This document shows positions 27,701 through 40,911 of a DNA stretch of 64,000 nt, one piece after another; positions within the stretch are counted from its first letter, which is position 1; every line of letters starts with the position of its first letter. Source of the DNA: Sialis fuliginosa (lineage: Eukaryota > Arthropoda > Insecta > Megaloptera > Sialidae); NCBI GenBank assembly GCA_961205875.1, contig OY540820.1:9238001-9302000 (forward strand), written 5' to 3'. The notes under the pieces were generated by a model. It was not told the DNA's origin. It ran no database searches and saw only the letters and a program-made list of their open reading frames with translations. The translations under genes and the position numbers were made by a program.

Positions 27701-30700
27701 CCTTGCGGCGTTTGTTGGGGAGAAGGTGCCGGCGAAGGAGTCGTGTGCTGAGAACGGCTGGACCTCTTTGAGACAATTGGCGACGGCACGGGTGCAGGCA
27801 GTGGAACTGAATTACAGTTGTTAACGGTGGGTGGAGGGCCTGCAGAACTTCGCTTTTTCCCTCGTGTGTTTACTTTCTCAGGCTTTTCAGTCGATTGGGA
27901 TCTGAAACATTTCAAATAAATTGGTACGATTGTTAGTCCAATCAGATTAGCATGAATATAACTCAAATCGGGAACTAATTCGGACCAAAATGAATTTCAA
28001 GCCAGGTAAAAGTTTAATTTAATTAATTGGACTATGTTAGAAAAGTATAAAATGGTAACAATTTACCTTATACGTTTCCCTGGAACATCTTCGTTCGTCT
28101 CTACATTCTGCGACATGTTATTTGCGTTTGCTGCACTACTGATCAACGACGTTTGCTTCTCGTACGTTATTTTAAGACCTCCACCCAAGTCCGGACTTTC
28201 GGAATTTGTATCGGTGAACATCAAATGATTTAATGGTTCCAATGTTACCTAGAATAAAAAATATAAATTAACTTACATTTATCTGGTCAAAATAATTAAG
28301 TATAGCATTGGACATAAGAAACTGGCTAATACGGAGTGTATGGGTGGCCGCTGTCAGAATTATCAAAAATCACGTATATAGTTATTCAGAATAGAGTTGA
28401 TGCACTAATATACATGTCAACTGCCCTTGGTTAGGGCATTCTATTAGGGCAAAAGAGGGTAAATATAGTATAAAAACAGGGATTCAATCTCCGCTGCAAC
28501 AAATTGTTTCTAATTCTATTAAATAATAATAATATAATTCTATAAAATAAAATAAACATAAAAATGTTCTAGTCATGCATGCGCATTAACTCTATTCTGA
28601 ATAACTACATACGTGATTTTTGACAATATTGACAGCGACCACCCATACACTCTGTATTAAAAATCATTTATTTATTTTAGTCAAGCTCAATGTTCTTTAG
28701 TTATATCATTTTTTAATTACCATATCTGTATCCATTTCTATAATATACGAGAATTTTATATATTAGATAATTAATATCACTTATTTGTATTTAATTTAAT
28801 AACAGAATTTGACAATAGAACTGCAGTTGAATTTAAAATTTGATTATTGAATAAATTAGTATTTTAATTGTTCAGAATTATAATATGTAGAATCTCAATT
28901 AGTATTTATTAAATGAAGACTGGAGGTATTACAATTTTTAAATATATTGTTAACTGTATTATTACTATCTACAAATAAATCCATTGTTTCCTGTACCTAA
29001 TAAAAATAAATAGGATTTCAGTTGAGAACAAATGTTATTTTCTTACGAACAATATCTCAATTGATAAAAAATGGTAGCAGATTTTGTTTGTTTATATAAC
29101 TGTTTATCTTATATGTTGAGTCTGTGAACATAAATTGAATAATATCCTAGTGAAAACGATTCGTCAGATTTTGACAAAAAATGACAAAACATGTTAGAAC
29201 TGAGAAATTCTTGCAAATAATGTCAAAACTTATCAAATGTGTTGTGTGTTGGAGTCAATGACAGATATTAATAGAAGTTAACAGATAATTGTCAGGTAAT
29301 TTCTAAAAGTTCTGAATCATACTTTGACTAAAACCAAGCATTTAACAAGAAATATTAAAAAAAATTTAATTCTAACGTGTTTTTATCTAACATAATTTGT
29401 TATTCTTCAACATATTCTGAATGCAAAAGAATCATTGATGAAATCTAGAAAAAAATGTCAAATATTATTATTTTCTGACATTCTCTGAAAACATTAACTA
29501 TAAAAATGACATATTATGATGAAATCTCCAACAAATAATCTCAAACAATGTTGTATTTTGACACACTTATCGGAATTTTATTGTTTTTTTAGTATTTTTC
29601 AACATACAATTTTTAGAAATGAATATGAAAAAATATTGTAATTTAACTCTCGCTAACGGCATTAATTTTACTTTGATATTATACAGTGGAACCTCGTTAG
29701 TACGTTTTTGAAGGGACTGGGGGGAAAACACATACTAATGAAACATTTTAACATGTGATTTTATGGAAGAATGCTGGAACCTAAAAAAAAACGTACTATG
29801 GTGAAAAACGTACTAAAGAGGTTCCACTGTGTATACAAAATTTTTTTAGATATATTTAAATTAGTCAGTACTGACGTAAAAATAAGCATGTGATTATTTA
29901 TGATAGATTTGAATTGTTTTGATAACAACATTTGTTAGAATCTATCATAAATTGACAAGTTATGAGAAAATATTTTGAACTGATTCAAATTTAATTTAAC
30001 TTTTAACTGTCCGCCAATGAGTAAAATTTAAAAAAGAATTGAACAACCCTAAAGTACGGATTTAAAAAATTGAAAAAAGTTATAAATAAGTAAATAACAA
30101 TAAAATTCTGATTCATTATGATATTTTATTTTATTCACCCTCTGGTATCATTCCCTAAATTTAAGCCAATTTAAAATTTTAAAATGTAATACTGTCAATA
30201 CTGATAATAAATAATTTTACCAAAATTAAAACCATTACTAACCGAAAGATTTCCAATACTAATACCATTTCCCGATTGTTGGGTTACTTGTTGGAACAGT
30301 GTCGGTGCGACAGTTGTGATTGGATTGAGAGTAGCGTTAGAAAGGGGTACAGAAACAACTAGACTCGGCGAATGACCCGCTGAAGTTTGGATAACATTAG
30401 AAGACGAAGCCGGTATTGATTCCGTAGAAGCGACGGGAAGAGTCACCGTCGATGTGACCACAGTTGTAGTTGGGTGTTCGGTTTTTAACTGTAAAAACAA
30501 ACAGGTAAAGAATTTAATTAAAAATATATAATCAAACTAAAGAACAAGAGGTCATGTCAAAATATAGAAATTAGTTTGCACGAAAATATCTGTCCATTAA
30601 TAAGAAGACAAAAATAATGATTCATTACTTTTTTAGTTTTATCTCCGTCTGTATTTGACTCGTTCGCAGCCGTAGCCTGTGCCGAGATAGCGCTAATCAC

Positions 30701-33190
30701 GCTGCTGATCTGCGGCTGTGTCACAGCTGCAGAAGTCGTCACCACAACACTAGCTCCGTCAGTTACGTTTGGCGAAGGCGTTGGTGTTCTTGACCCACCT
30801 ACTTTACGTTTCTTGTTACTTCCTAAATGTACGTAAATAAAGTTAAGAATTTTTATGTATAAAATTTTTAATTAAAATCAGGAATGCTAGTTTGATGAGA
30901 AACTACATTTAATTTAAAGACAAGAACAAAATATGAGAAATATATCAGGTTAATGGGTAAGTTCATAGTGTTTTTATTAAATAAATTTTTTTTCGGTACT
31001 TTAACATCGAGATAAATTATCTACAACTATATGAAAAATAAAAAACCTTTAGGTGCAAGGATAATAGGTTCCTTTTCAGCTATATCAGCCACTCTTGTAT
31101 CGTTACTCTGTCCGTTATTCTTATCAACCTTCCCGCTCTCCGCGACACCTATAACAACTGAAGCAATATGCTCACTGTCTATCTTATTAGCACTTTTAAC
31201 ACTACTGCTGTCCACGACCAAAAGAGATTTGTTTATTTTTTCAGAACTAGCACTGAGCTTTGCACTACCGCTTGAATGAACACTTTTTTGGTGAGTTTGT
31301 AAGTTCGGACCGGCTTTCGACGCAGTCACAACTGAAAGCGTAGATGCTTTCGATGATGAAGGTTTAGAAGAGCTAGAGCTGCTCTTGCGCTTGCCACTTG
31401 TCGTGGAGCTGGCGCCCGCTGTCGCTGCCACCGCCGCTGCTACGCCCAGCTTCACTGAAGGCGTGTCAGATTCTTTCTCAGGAGACGAATCGGACGAGTG
31501 GTTATCAGTGGATACGGGTTTGTACGGCGGAATCGGTTTTACGTTTCCACTTTTTTTCTATTGGGAATTTATGATCTTTAATATTTTTTAACCAAAAACA
31601 AATTAATCTTATATTTCAACATACCAATTTAGCATAATGATGCTGGCAGTATCCACAATATTTAACGTTATCTAGATAATTTCCTGCTTCTTCACAGAGC
31701 AACCCTAACGTCTGGGCACAAGTTACATGAAACTGTTGCTTACAACCTGTCTTATTACACTGCATACAAGCACCAACTGTTGCTCGTGAACCTTTTCCAG
31801 TCTCTTCGCATATGTAACACAGCTGGAACATAAACGGAAAATATTATAAAGTAATTATAACAATCAAAATTTAATATCATGAGTTTTAATAAAAACTGAT
31901 ATATGTTCTTAATCGTGATATAAAAATATGTCTCATTTACAATTTTTCTAAATCTTGTATAATCTAGAATGTATCTATATCAATTTGATTTTCAAAACAA
32001 TTATTTCTTTAAAATGATAGTTTACAGTAGACCACACTTTAAGAACAACAGACATATAGATCACACAATGGTCGACAAATTTACTAAATATAACAAAATA
32101 AAGTTATAATTTCAATAACAGAAAAAGGAATGCTCGAACTTACTTTGCTAAATCTCTCTGCAGGTATCAACTGCAAGATAATAGGTTCCATAGTAGTAAC
32201 ATTTCCGAACCGTACTTCCGGTATATAGAGTGCACAAACAACATGTGCCCAGCCTCCATTGTCGGTCCTCTTGAGAGCTCCATCGCGACTTGGGCATAAT
32301 TCACAACGCTGAAACGTTAATATCATATCAAGAATTTCATGCTCTAATATTAATACAATTACTTTAATATATACACTATTTCCATATAGCGACACCTATG
32401 TCAGGTACTATAAACGAGCTAGCAAAATTTTCTAGCTAGCAAGCACTTTCAAATGAGGTTTCAAACCTATCTGACAGTTCTCTTGAAGTTTCATAAAGTG
32501 TTTGACAATTTTCGCTCATGCGTGGTATGTAAACACCAACGGTATTAAAACAATGGCGATAATTATTTTGTATCGTCAGAGTTGCCAACTGTTACAATAA
32601 GTTGAAGTATCACTGCTATAAATTCCATAATTAATCCATAGATACTATCACAGAATTAATACCCATTTGAAAGTGCTTGCTAGCTAGCAAATTTGTTAGC
32701 TCTTTTATAATACCAGACTTTAACTAAATGAAATTTAAAACTGTATTTACGGATAAATAAGTAATATTACTTTACCCATTCTTTATGAAAGTTTGCAACT
32801 GTAATTATACTGTTTATTTTTCTGATAATAGTGTCATTAATTTCAAAATTAAACAAAATGATACTTACTACTCTTGCAGATCTCTCTTGGCTCTCACATT
32901 TACGGCAATACCAAGGACCAGTGGGAACAGTAACTATACCGTAACATGCTGTAAAAACGTTTCAATTGATTGAAAACTTTTCTGCGTTAAACAATAATAG
33001 TATCATTACATATACACAGAATGTTATATGTTACATATAATTTGATGTGAAATCATTATATATAAAATGATCTCAGAATACCTTGATGTACGGCTACAGT
33101 ACAACCTTGACCGTCACAATAAACTAGGGGATTCTCAGACCATCCGCGCTCGTCAGAACAAACACAACAGCCTCCTACCATCTCCTTCAT
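24768..33190 (-). CDS. Alh: AF10/AF17-type PHD finger protein (Alhambra, MLLT10/MLLT6 orthologue)
   Basis: Chromatin reader that partners the DOT1L H3K79 methyltransferase in animals. Fifteen minus-strand exons: 33190-33082, 32948-32869, 32308-32144, 31822-31625, 31557-31047, 30822-30629, 30488-30243, 28248-28067, 27901-27677, 27446-27288, 27230-27047, 26974-26833, 26068-25711, 25653-25455 and 24845-24768; together 1009 residues. The first PHD finger begins [20 protein letters not shown] and continues [17 protein letters not shown]. The extended PHD follows: [39 protein letters not shown] and [16 protein letters not shown] long Ser/Thr/Ala-rich low-complexity middle leads to the octapeptide-motif/leucine-zipper region that binds DOT1[21 protein letters not shown], then [20 protein letters not shown] at about residues 804-823. 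The short last exon ([13 protein letters not shown] to stop) is inferred from a good acceptor and frame. Several introns carry MITEs. The symbol follows the fly orthologue. Confidence 0.93.
25419..25454 (-). other. Possible intron-retention extension of AF10 exon 14
   Basis: If the donor at 25454-25453 is not used, the frame continues for about 11 residues ([11 protein letters not shown]) into an ATT microsatellite and stops at 25419-25421. The spliced version to 24845 is preferred because it yields a longer, non-repetitive tail. Confidence 0.3.
26118..26397. mobile_element. 280-bp MITE with CAGGGTGTCCAC ends, in AF10 intron
   Basis: Left end CAGGGTGTCCAC and right end GTGGACACCCTG are perfect inverted repeats. 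The interior contains repeated CCCTGACTTTCCCTGACC words. ATTTAC occurs at both borders, overlapping the terminal C on the left, a possible target duplication. It lies in the intron between exons 12 and 13 of the AF10 gene. Confidence 0.75.
28329..28657. mobile_element. 329-bp TA-flanked MITE with about 70-bp inverted ends
   Basis: Flanked by TA at 28327-28328 and 28658-28659. The left end ATACGGAGTGTATGGGTGG and right end CCACCCATACACTCTGTAT are inverted, and the match continues through GCTGTCA, AATCACGTAT and TTATTCAGAATAGAGTT. No coding capacity. Confidence 0.85.
29684..29829. mobile_element. Short pogo/Tigger-type MITE (146 bp)
   Basis: Ends are CAGTGGAACCTCGTTAGTAC and GTACTAAAGAGGTTCCACTG. 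A TA precedes the left end. CAGTGGAACCTC termini are characteristic of pogo/Tigger DNA transposons. It lies in the large AF10 intron. Confidence 0.75.
32399..32719 (+). mobile_element. Harbinger-like MITE, family B, copy 1 (in AF10 intron 2)
   Basis: 321 bp with about 50-bp inverted ends, marked by GCTAGCAAGCACTTTCAAATG on the left and its reverse on the right. The borders are CTA at 32396-32398 and TTA at 32720-32722, close to the TWA target duplication of PIF/Harbinger elements. Related copies are at 52622-52850 (inverted) and 53764-54077. It sits between AF10 exons 2 and 3. Confidence 0.75.
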
Positions 33191-34538
33191 AATGCCCTCC
33201 GACACGGTTTTGCTAAACTAGCGACCTGTCCATATTCACTCATTCGTGTCATCAATGTCAATGTGATATTATCTCACTTTCACAGTGAGATTTATTTTCA
33301 TGCTAAGTTCATATAGTGTATAAAACATTATCTCTGATGTATTTTACCTACTAGATACACCGAATATCTATCTGATATATTATCTAAAAAGTCATTTGAT
33401 TTTTACTCATAACCTATCAGTTTGTATCTAAATTTTAACGTCAAACTGTATTAACTAAATTAAAATATTACAATATATATTCACTCTTTGATTACTAGTC
33501 TTTTTAACAAATAAAATATAAAGAACTTAAAAGATTTACACAAATTATTAAGTATATTCTAAACAACGCGTGTTAAAAAATCTACAACAGTATTTACAAA
33601 CATTAGTACAACGCTTATCTTATTTCAGTTCCGCACTTTCTGTAGTTTTATATAACACCATATATTGGTGTAATGTTTTGAAAGTGTCCATATTACATAA
33701 TTATCGTTAATAATATACAATATACACTATTTTATTTTGTAAATCCGTCAAACTGCAGAAGAACCATTTTGTTTTTGTTTAATATTGTCTGCTGCGCATG
33801 TGCCAGTTTTCATTCGATTTTAAAAATCGAGAGAAGTGATTGGATGCAATAAAAATTAAACACAAATTTTAGCGCCTCAGTACCTTTATTGTTTTAAGAA
33901 TGTACTGTAATTAATAAATAAAAGTATGTTTATTTATAATGTACAGTATCAATTTGAAGAACGGATGTTTTAATTCTGTAAAAATAATTTTCTTTGAAAT
34001 ACACTACAATAAATAATTTTTAAAATCAAGTTTATTTAGTACCTCTACCATGCATACAAATTAATTAATATGTATACCTATAAAAAAAATTACGTTAAAA
34101 ATAAACATCGCCTGCAAAGCTTATATTATATAGGTATGTATATGAATTTTTAATTTCTTTAACAAGAAAATAAAAACACTAATGACTATAATATAGGTAT
34201 TATTGTTCTTTGAATATAGGTATAAAATTAAATATAATAATAATAATACAATTATTTATTGAATTCTATACAATCTATTTAATTGAAATACATTAGATGT
34301 AGATTTTGTGATACCTATATAGATTGTAAATGTATTTATTATTAGTGATGTAGATTTAGATTACAGAACAATAAATTATTGATGTATGTAGATATAAAAT
34401 AAAATTTAACAATGGGTGAGACAAAGAGAGGAAACAAACGATAAAAATTGTATGGTTATGTTTACCATGTGGATGTCAAAATATTTAATGTAAATGGAAT
34501 ACGTATAATCCCGCATATGTTAAATAAATATCAATAAA
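33191..34538. promoter_or_regulatory. Divergent AF10/LSG1 intergenic region
   Basis: 1.35 kb between divergent start codons. A TGCGCATGTGC motif at 33793-33803 resembles the NRF1/Ewg site TGCGCATGCGC common in housekeeping promoters. The rest is AT-rich with ATA and TAGGTAT simple sequence; no additional gene was recognised. Confidence 0.35.
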
Positions 34539-36667
34539 ATGGGGAAGAAAAATAAACCTCAATCGAATTTAGGCAGAGCGTTGATAAAAGAACGTTTTCA
34601 CGCAAATTCAGGACAAAGAAGAACATCTGATAAATCTATGGTTAGTTTAAAAATTATCATGTTTTATTATTTTTATTACATAAAAATCATTATTTAGCTT
34701 CATACAACTGAAATACAAGATGGTTATGATTGGGGACGATTAAATCTTCAATCAGTAACTGAAGAATCATCTTTTCAAGAATTTTTATCGACAGCAGAAC
34801 TTGCTGGAACTGAGTTTCAAGCAGAAAAATTAAATATTAAGTTTGTTAACCCTAAAGCGAATGTTGGACTGCTGTCCCATGAAGAGAAGGTCAAATATAA
34901 ACAAGAACAAAACAAGAATAAATCGCTTCTTACGATACCTCGTCGACCAAAATGGAATGAAAATACAACAGTTGAAGAGTTACACAATACAGAGAAAGAA
35001 AATTTTTTGGATTGGCGAAGACAGTTGGCAATTTTGCAAGAGAAAGAAGGTATCTTGATGACTCCATATGAAAAAAATTTAGAATTCTGGAGGCAGTTGT
35101 GGAGAGTTGTTGAACGAAGTGATGTTGTTGTACAGATTGTCGATGCACGAAACCCTCTTTTGTTTCGGTGTGAGGATTTGGAAAAATATGTAAAGGAAGT
35201 CTCACCTAATAAAATGAACATGATATTGATTAATAAAGCAGACTTGTTAACTGAAAATCAACGTGTTATATGGGCAGAATATTTCGCAAAACAGAATGTT
35301 AGAGTAGCTTTTTTTTCTGCTTTGATAGCTGAAACTAATGATGAAAAAGAAGAAAAATTAGTTGATGTGAAAAAACAAATTCAAGATTTAGATGAAGCTG
35401 TGAATAAAACTGAGGAACGATTGAGAGATTTACTTGATAATTTAAAAGTAATAGAAAATGTATCTGACAATGAAGAAACTGTAAACGATAATTTAGAAAA
35501 AATACAAATTAAAGAAAACGAAAATGCTACTAAAAATGATTCATTCAATTCTCCTGAAGTATTAACTCAAGAAAAATTAGTATCGTTATTCAAAACAATA
35601 CATACTGGAATAAAGGTCCAAGAAAATTTGACAACCATTGGATTAGTCGGGTATCCAAATGTCGGTAAAAGTTCAACAATCAATTCCCTCCTGACTGAGA
35701 AAAAAGTTTCAGTATCGGCGACTCCAGGTAAAACGAAACATTTCCAAACGTTGTATCTGGATCCAAATTTGATGTTATGTGATTGCCCTGGTTTAGTTAT
35801 GCCTAGTTTTTTGTATACAAAAGCAGAAATGATTCTAAACGGTATTCTTCCGATAGATCAAATGAAAGATCATGTTCCTCCAGTTAATTTAGTTACAACT
35901 TTAATACCTCGGCATGTGTTTGAAGATAAATACGGTATTATGTTGCCAAGAAATGAAGATCTTGGTTCAGATCAATTGAGTGCAGATGAATTATTAAACG
36001 CATATGGATGTAAGTATTTAAAAAAATAATTATGCGGATTATATGTTAATTTCAATTCAATCAGTTTATTTTTGAAATATATATATTTTTTTACAGATAA
36101 TCGAGGTTTTATGACAGCTAATGGTCAACCAGATAATCCTCGTGCAGCAAGATATATATTAAAAGATTTTGTTAATGGAAAGTTATTGTTTGCTAATGCA
36201 CCTCCGGGTATAGATCAGAAAGAATTTCATCCATTTCCTGAACCAAAAAAAAGTAGCAATAGGACGTTTACTCCACGAGAAGCAAGAGCTGTTAGAGTAA
36301 GTGGAATACAATTTATAATTCTATATCTTGTTTTTATAAAAATGATTTTTATTATAGCCTGATCGAATGACATCAGAAGACATTGATAAAATATTCTTTA
36401 AAAACAGATTAGGAGGAGCACATATTCAAGGTCCAACAAAAAATAAAGTACATCTTCAAAATTCTGATGCAAAGTAAATTTAAAATTATTTTTGTTGTTT
36501 TACGGCATTAATGTAAACTAATATCAATTATTAATTTCAGGAGTACAGATTCAATAAACGGATCAGTTGGAGTTGTATCAAAACCTTGGAAGATAATAAA
36601 TAAACATGAAAATAAAAAGAAACGTGAAAAGTTAAGAAGAGTGTACGCTCATTTAGATCAACATTAG
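34539..36667 (+). CDS. Lsg1: Large subunit GTPase 1 (LSG1)
   Basis: Cytoplasmic GTPase that releases the export adaptor NMD3 from pre-60S ribosomal subunits. Exons are 34539-34640, 34698-36009, 36097-36296, 36358-36473 and 36541-36667, giving 618 residues (human LSG1 has 658). The start MGKKNKPQSNLGRALIKERF is the conserved basic N terminus. The GTPase domain is circularly permuted, as in the YlqF/HSR1 family: the G4 motif INKADLL (about residue 213) comes before the P-loop GYPNVGKSS (about 352) and the G3 element DCPGLVMP (about 396). A low-complexity acidic insert rich in E, N and K separates G4 from the P-loop, as in eukaryotic LSG1. The tail is lysine-rich (NKHENKKKREKLRR). Drosophila calls this gene Ns3. 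It is transcribed divergently from AF10 and ends about 570 bp before the SSU72 stop, tail to tail. Confidence 0.96.
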
Positions 36668-37240
36668 ATCAACAATTAATATAAAAAACATGGGTTTATT
36701 TTATTCAAAATAATGTAACTGATCAAGATGTACATAATAAAATATATAACTAAAAATTGTTATTGAGTTTTATTTTGTATTCTATTTAGGAAACAAATAA
36801 AATACTTGTACAGTACACAGTGGAGTCTTAACTACCGATAATACCAATAATGATTTATCCTTCACATAAGAATAGAATTTATTTTCAATTTAAAGATCAT
36901 CGCTTTCTGATACAGCTGGAAGCAATTTAATATTATTATTGGCTTGTGATATTTATTTTAACAATATTGATTGTTGTAGTTTTTTTTTCACTTCAGTTTA
37001 ATTCAGTAAACTTGCTTTGTAGAGGTATTAAGAAAAAATATGTAAAAATACATTTCATAAATATATTTGTTACGAGAAGTCAGTTTTTTTACATAAATAC
37101 AAAGTTCTGATTAATCATAAGTATTGATGAATCAATTAGTATAATATTACCTGATTTTAGGATTATATTGAAAATTACACCACCTTCAAAACGTTCCTAT
37201 AAGTTTTATGCTGAATAAAATATATGTGTATTTGATATAT
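36668..37240. other. Convergent 3' ends of LSG1 and SSU72
   Basis: AT-rich 3' UTR sequence of the two tail-to-tail genes. AATAAA occurs soon after the LSG1 stop (about 36739). No coding region. Confidence 0.5.
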
Positions 37241-38013
37241 TTAATAAAATAAAACACAATGCAAAATTGGTCGCTGACATTTTGCTTCGTAATTATGTAA
37301 TAATTCATCGATATCGTTATCTAAATCATCGCTTTTCGCCATCTGGAAAAATTAAATTGTTATAATTAAAAATAAACAGCTACCTGAATCAAAGAAAAAC
37401 TGTTTGTCATAAACGATTATTGAAATGTATTATTGCAAGAATCTATTACTTACCAAAACACATAAATCGCTGATTAAAAATGCTCCTAGTGTGGCTTCTT
37501 CGTGGTTATCTTGAATGTCGATATTAATTACATGGACAGATGCATTATCTACCGGTTCACGATTTTCCATACATTCTAAAACTTGATCGTAGACACGCTC
37601 TTCGCAAGTTACAATAATATCAAATTTTTCTTTGCTTGATTGAAACCGTTCTGGACGTGCTTTGATTCTTTTGTTTCTATCTAACATATGTAAGAGGCCG
37701 TTTTGAGTATAACTATAGATACTTGTTAAGATAAACATATTACTTCTGTAAAATAACTCTGATAATATAATAATATAAAAGGATACAATGATTTATCTTT
37801 GTTAACTAAGTCGTTATATATATCATCGTACGTTGTACCAAAATCGTAACAATTTGGTTTGTCGGCTGCTGTGCCCGGTAGTTTAACTCTATCACCAGTA
37901 CCAAACGAATTGACTATGAACCCTTTTTTTGCTAAGAATGCATGTGCTTCCATGCTTCGGTTCATATTACTTGAGCATATTACGGCTACCCTTAAATCAC
38001 TACAAGCAGGCAT
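37241..38013 (-). CDS. Ssu72: RNA polymerase II subunit A C-terminal domain phosphatase SSU72
   Basis: Removes phosphate from Ser5 and Ser7 of the polymerase II CTD and works in the 3'-end processing complex. Minus-strand exons are 38013-37787, 37712-37454 and 37342-37241, giving 195 residues, the usual length of the family (194 in human). The phosphatase loop CSSNMNRS (CX5R) is at residues 13-20. Other signatures are [45 protein letters not shown], and [20 protein letters not shown] with the catalytic aspartate, ending HCVLFY. The first splice joins SF to YTQ where relatives have LY; the acceptor at 37713 is the only good one in frame. It faces away from ATAD3A with 512 bp between the starts. 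Confidence 0.96.
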
Positions 38014-38525
38014 TTTGATGTTCTGTAAAAATTAATGCGATACAAATATTAGAAAAGAAATACGTCGATCTTTGGGTATTTTTTCAAAAATATGAATACT
38101 TTTTAAAAAATTAGACGAAGTTAATAAAAATATCATCAAACATTCTCATGTGTTCTGATTTCTGTAGGTCATTCTAACCTTTAAATTAAATAGGTTTATG
38201 AAAATTATGCAAAATACATTGTAGAAAATTAGTTTGATGTTTTCATGTAATTGACAAAGATATATTTGGTGCGATAAAAACTAAAAATTGAAAATTATTA
38301 TGAGAAAATGTGACGTTGCGTTTTCAACCCTCTTCAATCAAGTCATTTAAATTTCAACCACAAGATGTCGTTATTGCGCGTGTTACGAAGGTCATGTGCG
38401 TCAAGAATATTTTTTACATTTTGCTTTTTTGTAATCAATTTCGCCTTCATTGATTAACATAACCTTTTATGCCCTCGTGTTAACAATTAAAAATACAAAA
38501 ATAAAAGTTACATTGAGTGTAAGCG
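38014..38525. promoter_or_regulatory. Shared promoter region SSU72/ATAD3A
   Basis: 512 bp between two divergent start codons with no coding or repeat content recognised. The spacing suggests a bidirectional promoter, but no TATA or initiator arrangement stands out. Confidence 0.4.
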
Positions 38526-40911
38526 ATGTCGTGGCTGTTTGGATATGGAAGAGGGAATAACCAAGGCCCAGATTTATCTCAATTTGGGGTTCAACCACCA
38601 CAACCTCCTTCAGGAGGTGGTGCTGGAGCTCCTCCAGATGATCCCACCTTGACAAAAGCTGAAAAGAAAGCTATGGAAGCTTATAGGTTCGATTCTTCTG
38701 CGTTAGAAAGAGCTGCAAAAGCTGCAAGAGAATTAGAAAGATCACGTATGCTTTTTCAAAATAATTTAAATATTGCATCATCATCCTTGAAACATTTTTT
38801 TTTCATTATATAAAATTATATAAATTTTACAGCGCACTCCAAAGAAGCATTAGAACTATCTAAGTTACAAGAAACTACAAGGCAACATGAATACCTCACT
38901 AAAATTAAAGAATACGAAGCTCATATTGCTCAAATGCAAGTTGAACAGAAAAGAGTGGATGCAGAAGAAAGGCGGAAAACAATGTCAGAAGAAACGAAAC
39001 AGCATCAACAAAGAGCACAATATCAGGACCAATTATCTCGAAAACGATATGAAGATCAGTTAATGCAGCAACAAAGAATTAATGATGAGAATTTACGAAG
39101 GCAAGAAGAATCTGTAGCTAAGCAAGAAGCAATGAGGAAAGCAACAATCGAACACGAGATGGAATTACGGCATAAAAACGAAATGAAAAAACTGGAAGCT
39201 GAATTAAGAGCGAAAGCTAAAATTGACAGAGAAAATCAAGATTTAACTTTAGAACAGATCAGATTAAAAGCTGCCGAAAACAGAGTTACTGTTATGGAAA
39301 GTATCAAGTACGTACACATTATTTTTTCTTAGAGAGAAGTTTGAATTTTTAGTATGGTTTAATTTTTTAGAACTGCTGGTGCTGTATTAGGGAATGGTGC
39401 ACAGGCACTTTTGACAGATTGGGATAAAGTAATTGCTGCAGCCGGAGGTTTATCTTTACTCGCTCTTGGTATTTATTCAGCCAAAGGAGCGACAGGAGTA
39501 ACTGCTCGATATATAGAAGCTAGATTAGGTAATGCATTTTTTAATTAGTGTAACATATCATGCAACAATTTACGACTGTTACATTTTTTTACAGGTAAAC
39601 CGTCGCTTGTCAGGGAAACATCTCGAATTTCATTCTTAGAAGCCATACGAAATCCATTGAACGTAATACGTCGTTTAAGGGAAAGAAAACCTGCTGATGC
39701 TTTATCTGGTGTTATATTAAGTCCAAAGCTAGAGGCGAGGTTACGAGACATAGCTATAGCCACTGCCAACACCCGCCACAATTATGGCATGTACAGAAAC
39801 ATTTTGATGCATGGCCCTCCAGGTACAGGAAAAACTATGTTTTCAAAGGTAAACATTTTGAATTAAGTTATTGTATGAACCCAGGACTTTTATGTAGAAC
39901 TAATTAAACTCTACAAAACATCTGTACATTATTTTGATGTATATCTTATAGTTTACGTAGTATAGTAGTACAGATAATTTAATAAAACTTTTGTTTGTTG
40001 TAGAGGTTAGCCATGCATTCCGGAATGGATTATGCGATAATGACAGGAGGTGATGTTGCCCCAATGGGGCGAGAAGGTGTCACTGCCATTCACAAAGTAT
40101 TTGATTGGGCGAACACATCAAAAAAAGGTTATTTATTGTTACTGATAATTAATTGGAAAAACGTTAACATTTTTACATCAAATTTGTAATTATTATTTCA
40201 GGTTTAGTTTTATTTGTTGATGAAGCCGATGCATTTTTACGGAAACGTTCCTCGGAACAAATATCAGAAGATTTGAGAGCCACGTTAAACGCTTTCCTAT
40301 ACCGTACTGGTGAACAGAGTAGTAAATTTATGCTTGTATTGGCAAGTAATACTCCCGAACAGTTTGATTGGGCTGTAAATGATCGCTTGGACGAAATGGT
40401 TGAGTTTGATTTACCGGGACTTGATGAACGGGAGAGACTTATACGACTTTATTTTGATATGTTTGTTCTACAGCCAGCTGCTGAAGGCAAGAGGTAAGTT
40501 TTCACATAAAATGATGTTTCATATATTATTTTATTGATATTTTTTTATTTACAGACGGTTAAAATTGGATCAGTTCGACTACAGCGCATTGTGTTCAGAA
40601 ATGGCTCAGATAACTGTAGGCATGAGCGGAAGAGAAATAGCTAAATTAGGTGTGGCGTGGCAAGCGGCAGCGTACGCCAGTGATGACGGTATTTTAACAG
40701 AGAAAATGGTCAGAGATCGTTGTTTGGAAGCTGTGGAACAGCATAAACAAAAGGTAGTGTTGATATTCCATGTTGTCTTTTTAATTTTATATAATTTGTA
40801 TTTTTTAATTGACAGGTTGACTGGCAATCTGAACAAGAACGTAAAGAATCTAAAAGTATAACGGCAGGTCAGAAACAACCGCCTGTAAGTTATAAACCAG
40901 CAGCAGCTTGA
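38526..40911 (+). CDS. bor: ATPase family AAA domain-containing protein 3 (ATAD3A)
   Basis: Mitochondrial inner-membrane AAA ATPase that organises nucleoids and contact sites. Exons are 38526-38745, 38833-39307, 39371-39528, 39595-39848, 40004-40127, 40202-40493, 40555-40753 and 40816-40911, giving 605 residues, close to the family length of about 586-604. The start [10 protein letters not shown], then proline/glycine-rich sequence, is the family N terminus. A long coiled coil follows ([32 protein letters not shown]), then a membrane span in [20 protein letters not shown]. The AAA module has Walker A GPPGTGKT (about residue 357), the [19 protein letters not shown] segment, Walker [14 protein letters not shown] (about 414), sensor [13 protein letters not shown] and [14 protein letters not shown]. 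The fly orthologue is belphegor (bor). The first junction (RSPHSKEAL) differs slightly from relatives but keeps the frame. Confidence 0.97.

Larger units (their letters stand above)
28249..30242. other. Largest AF10 intron (between exons 7 and 8)
   Basis: About 2 kb of AT-rich intron holding two MITEs (28329-28657 and 29684-29829). No internal exon was recognised and the flanking exons join in phase 0. Confidence 0.7.
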
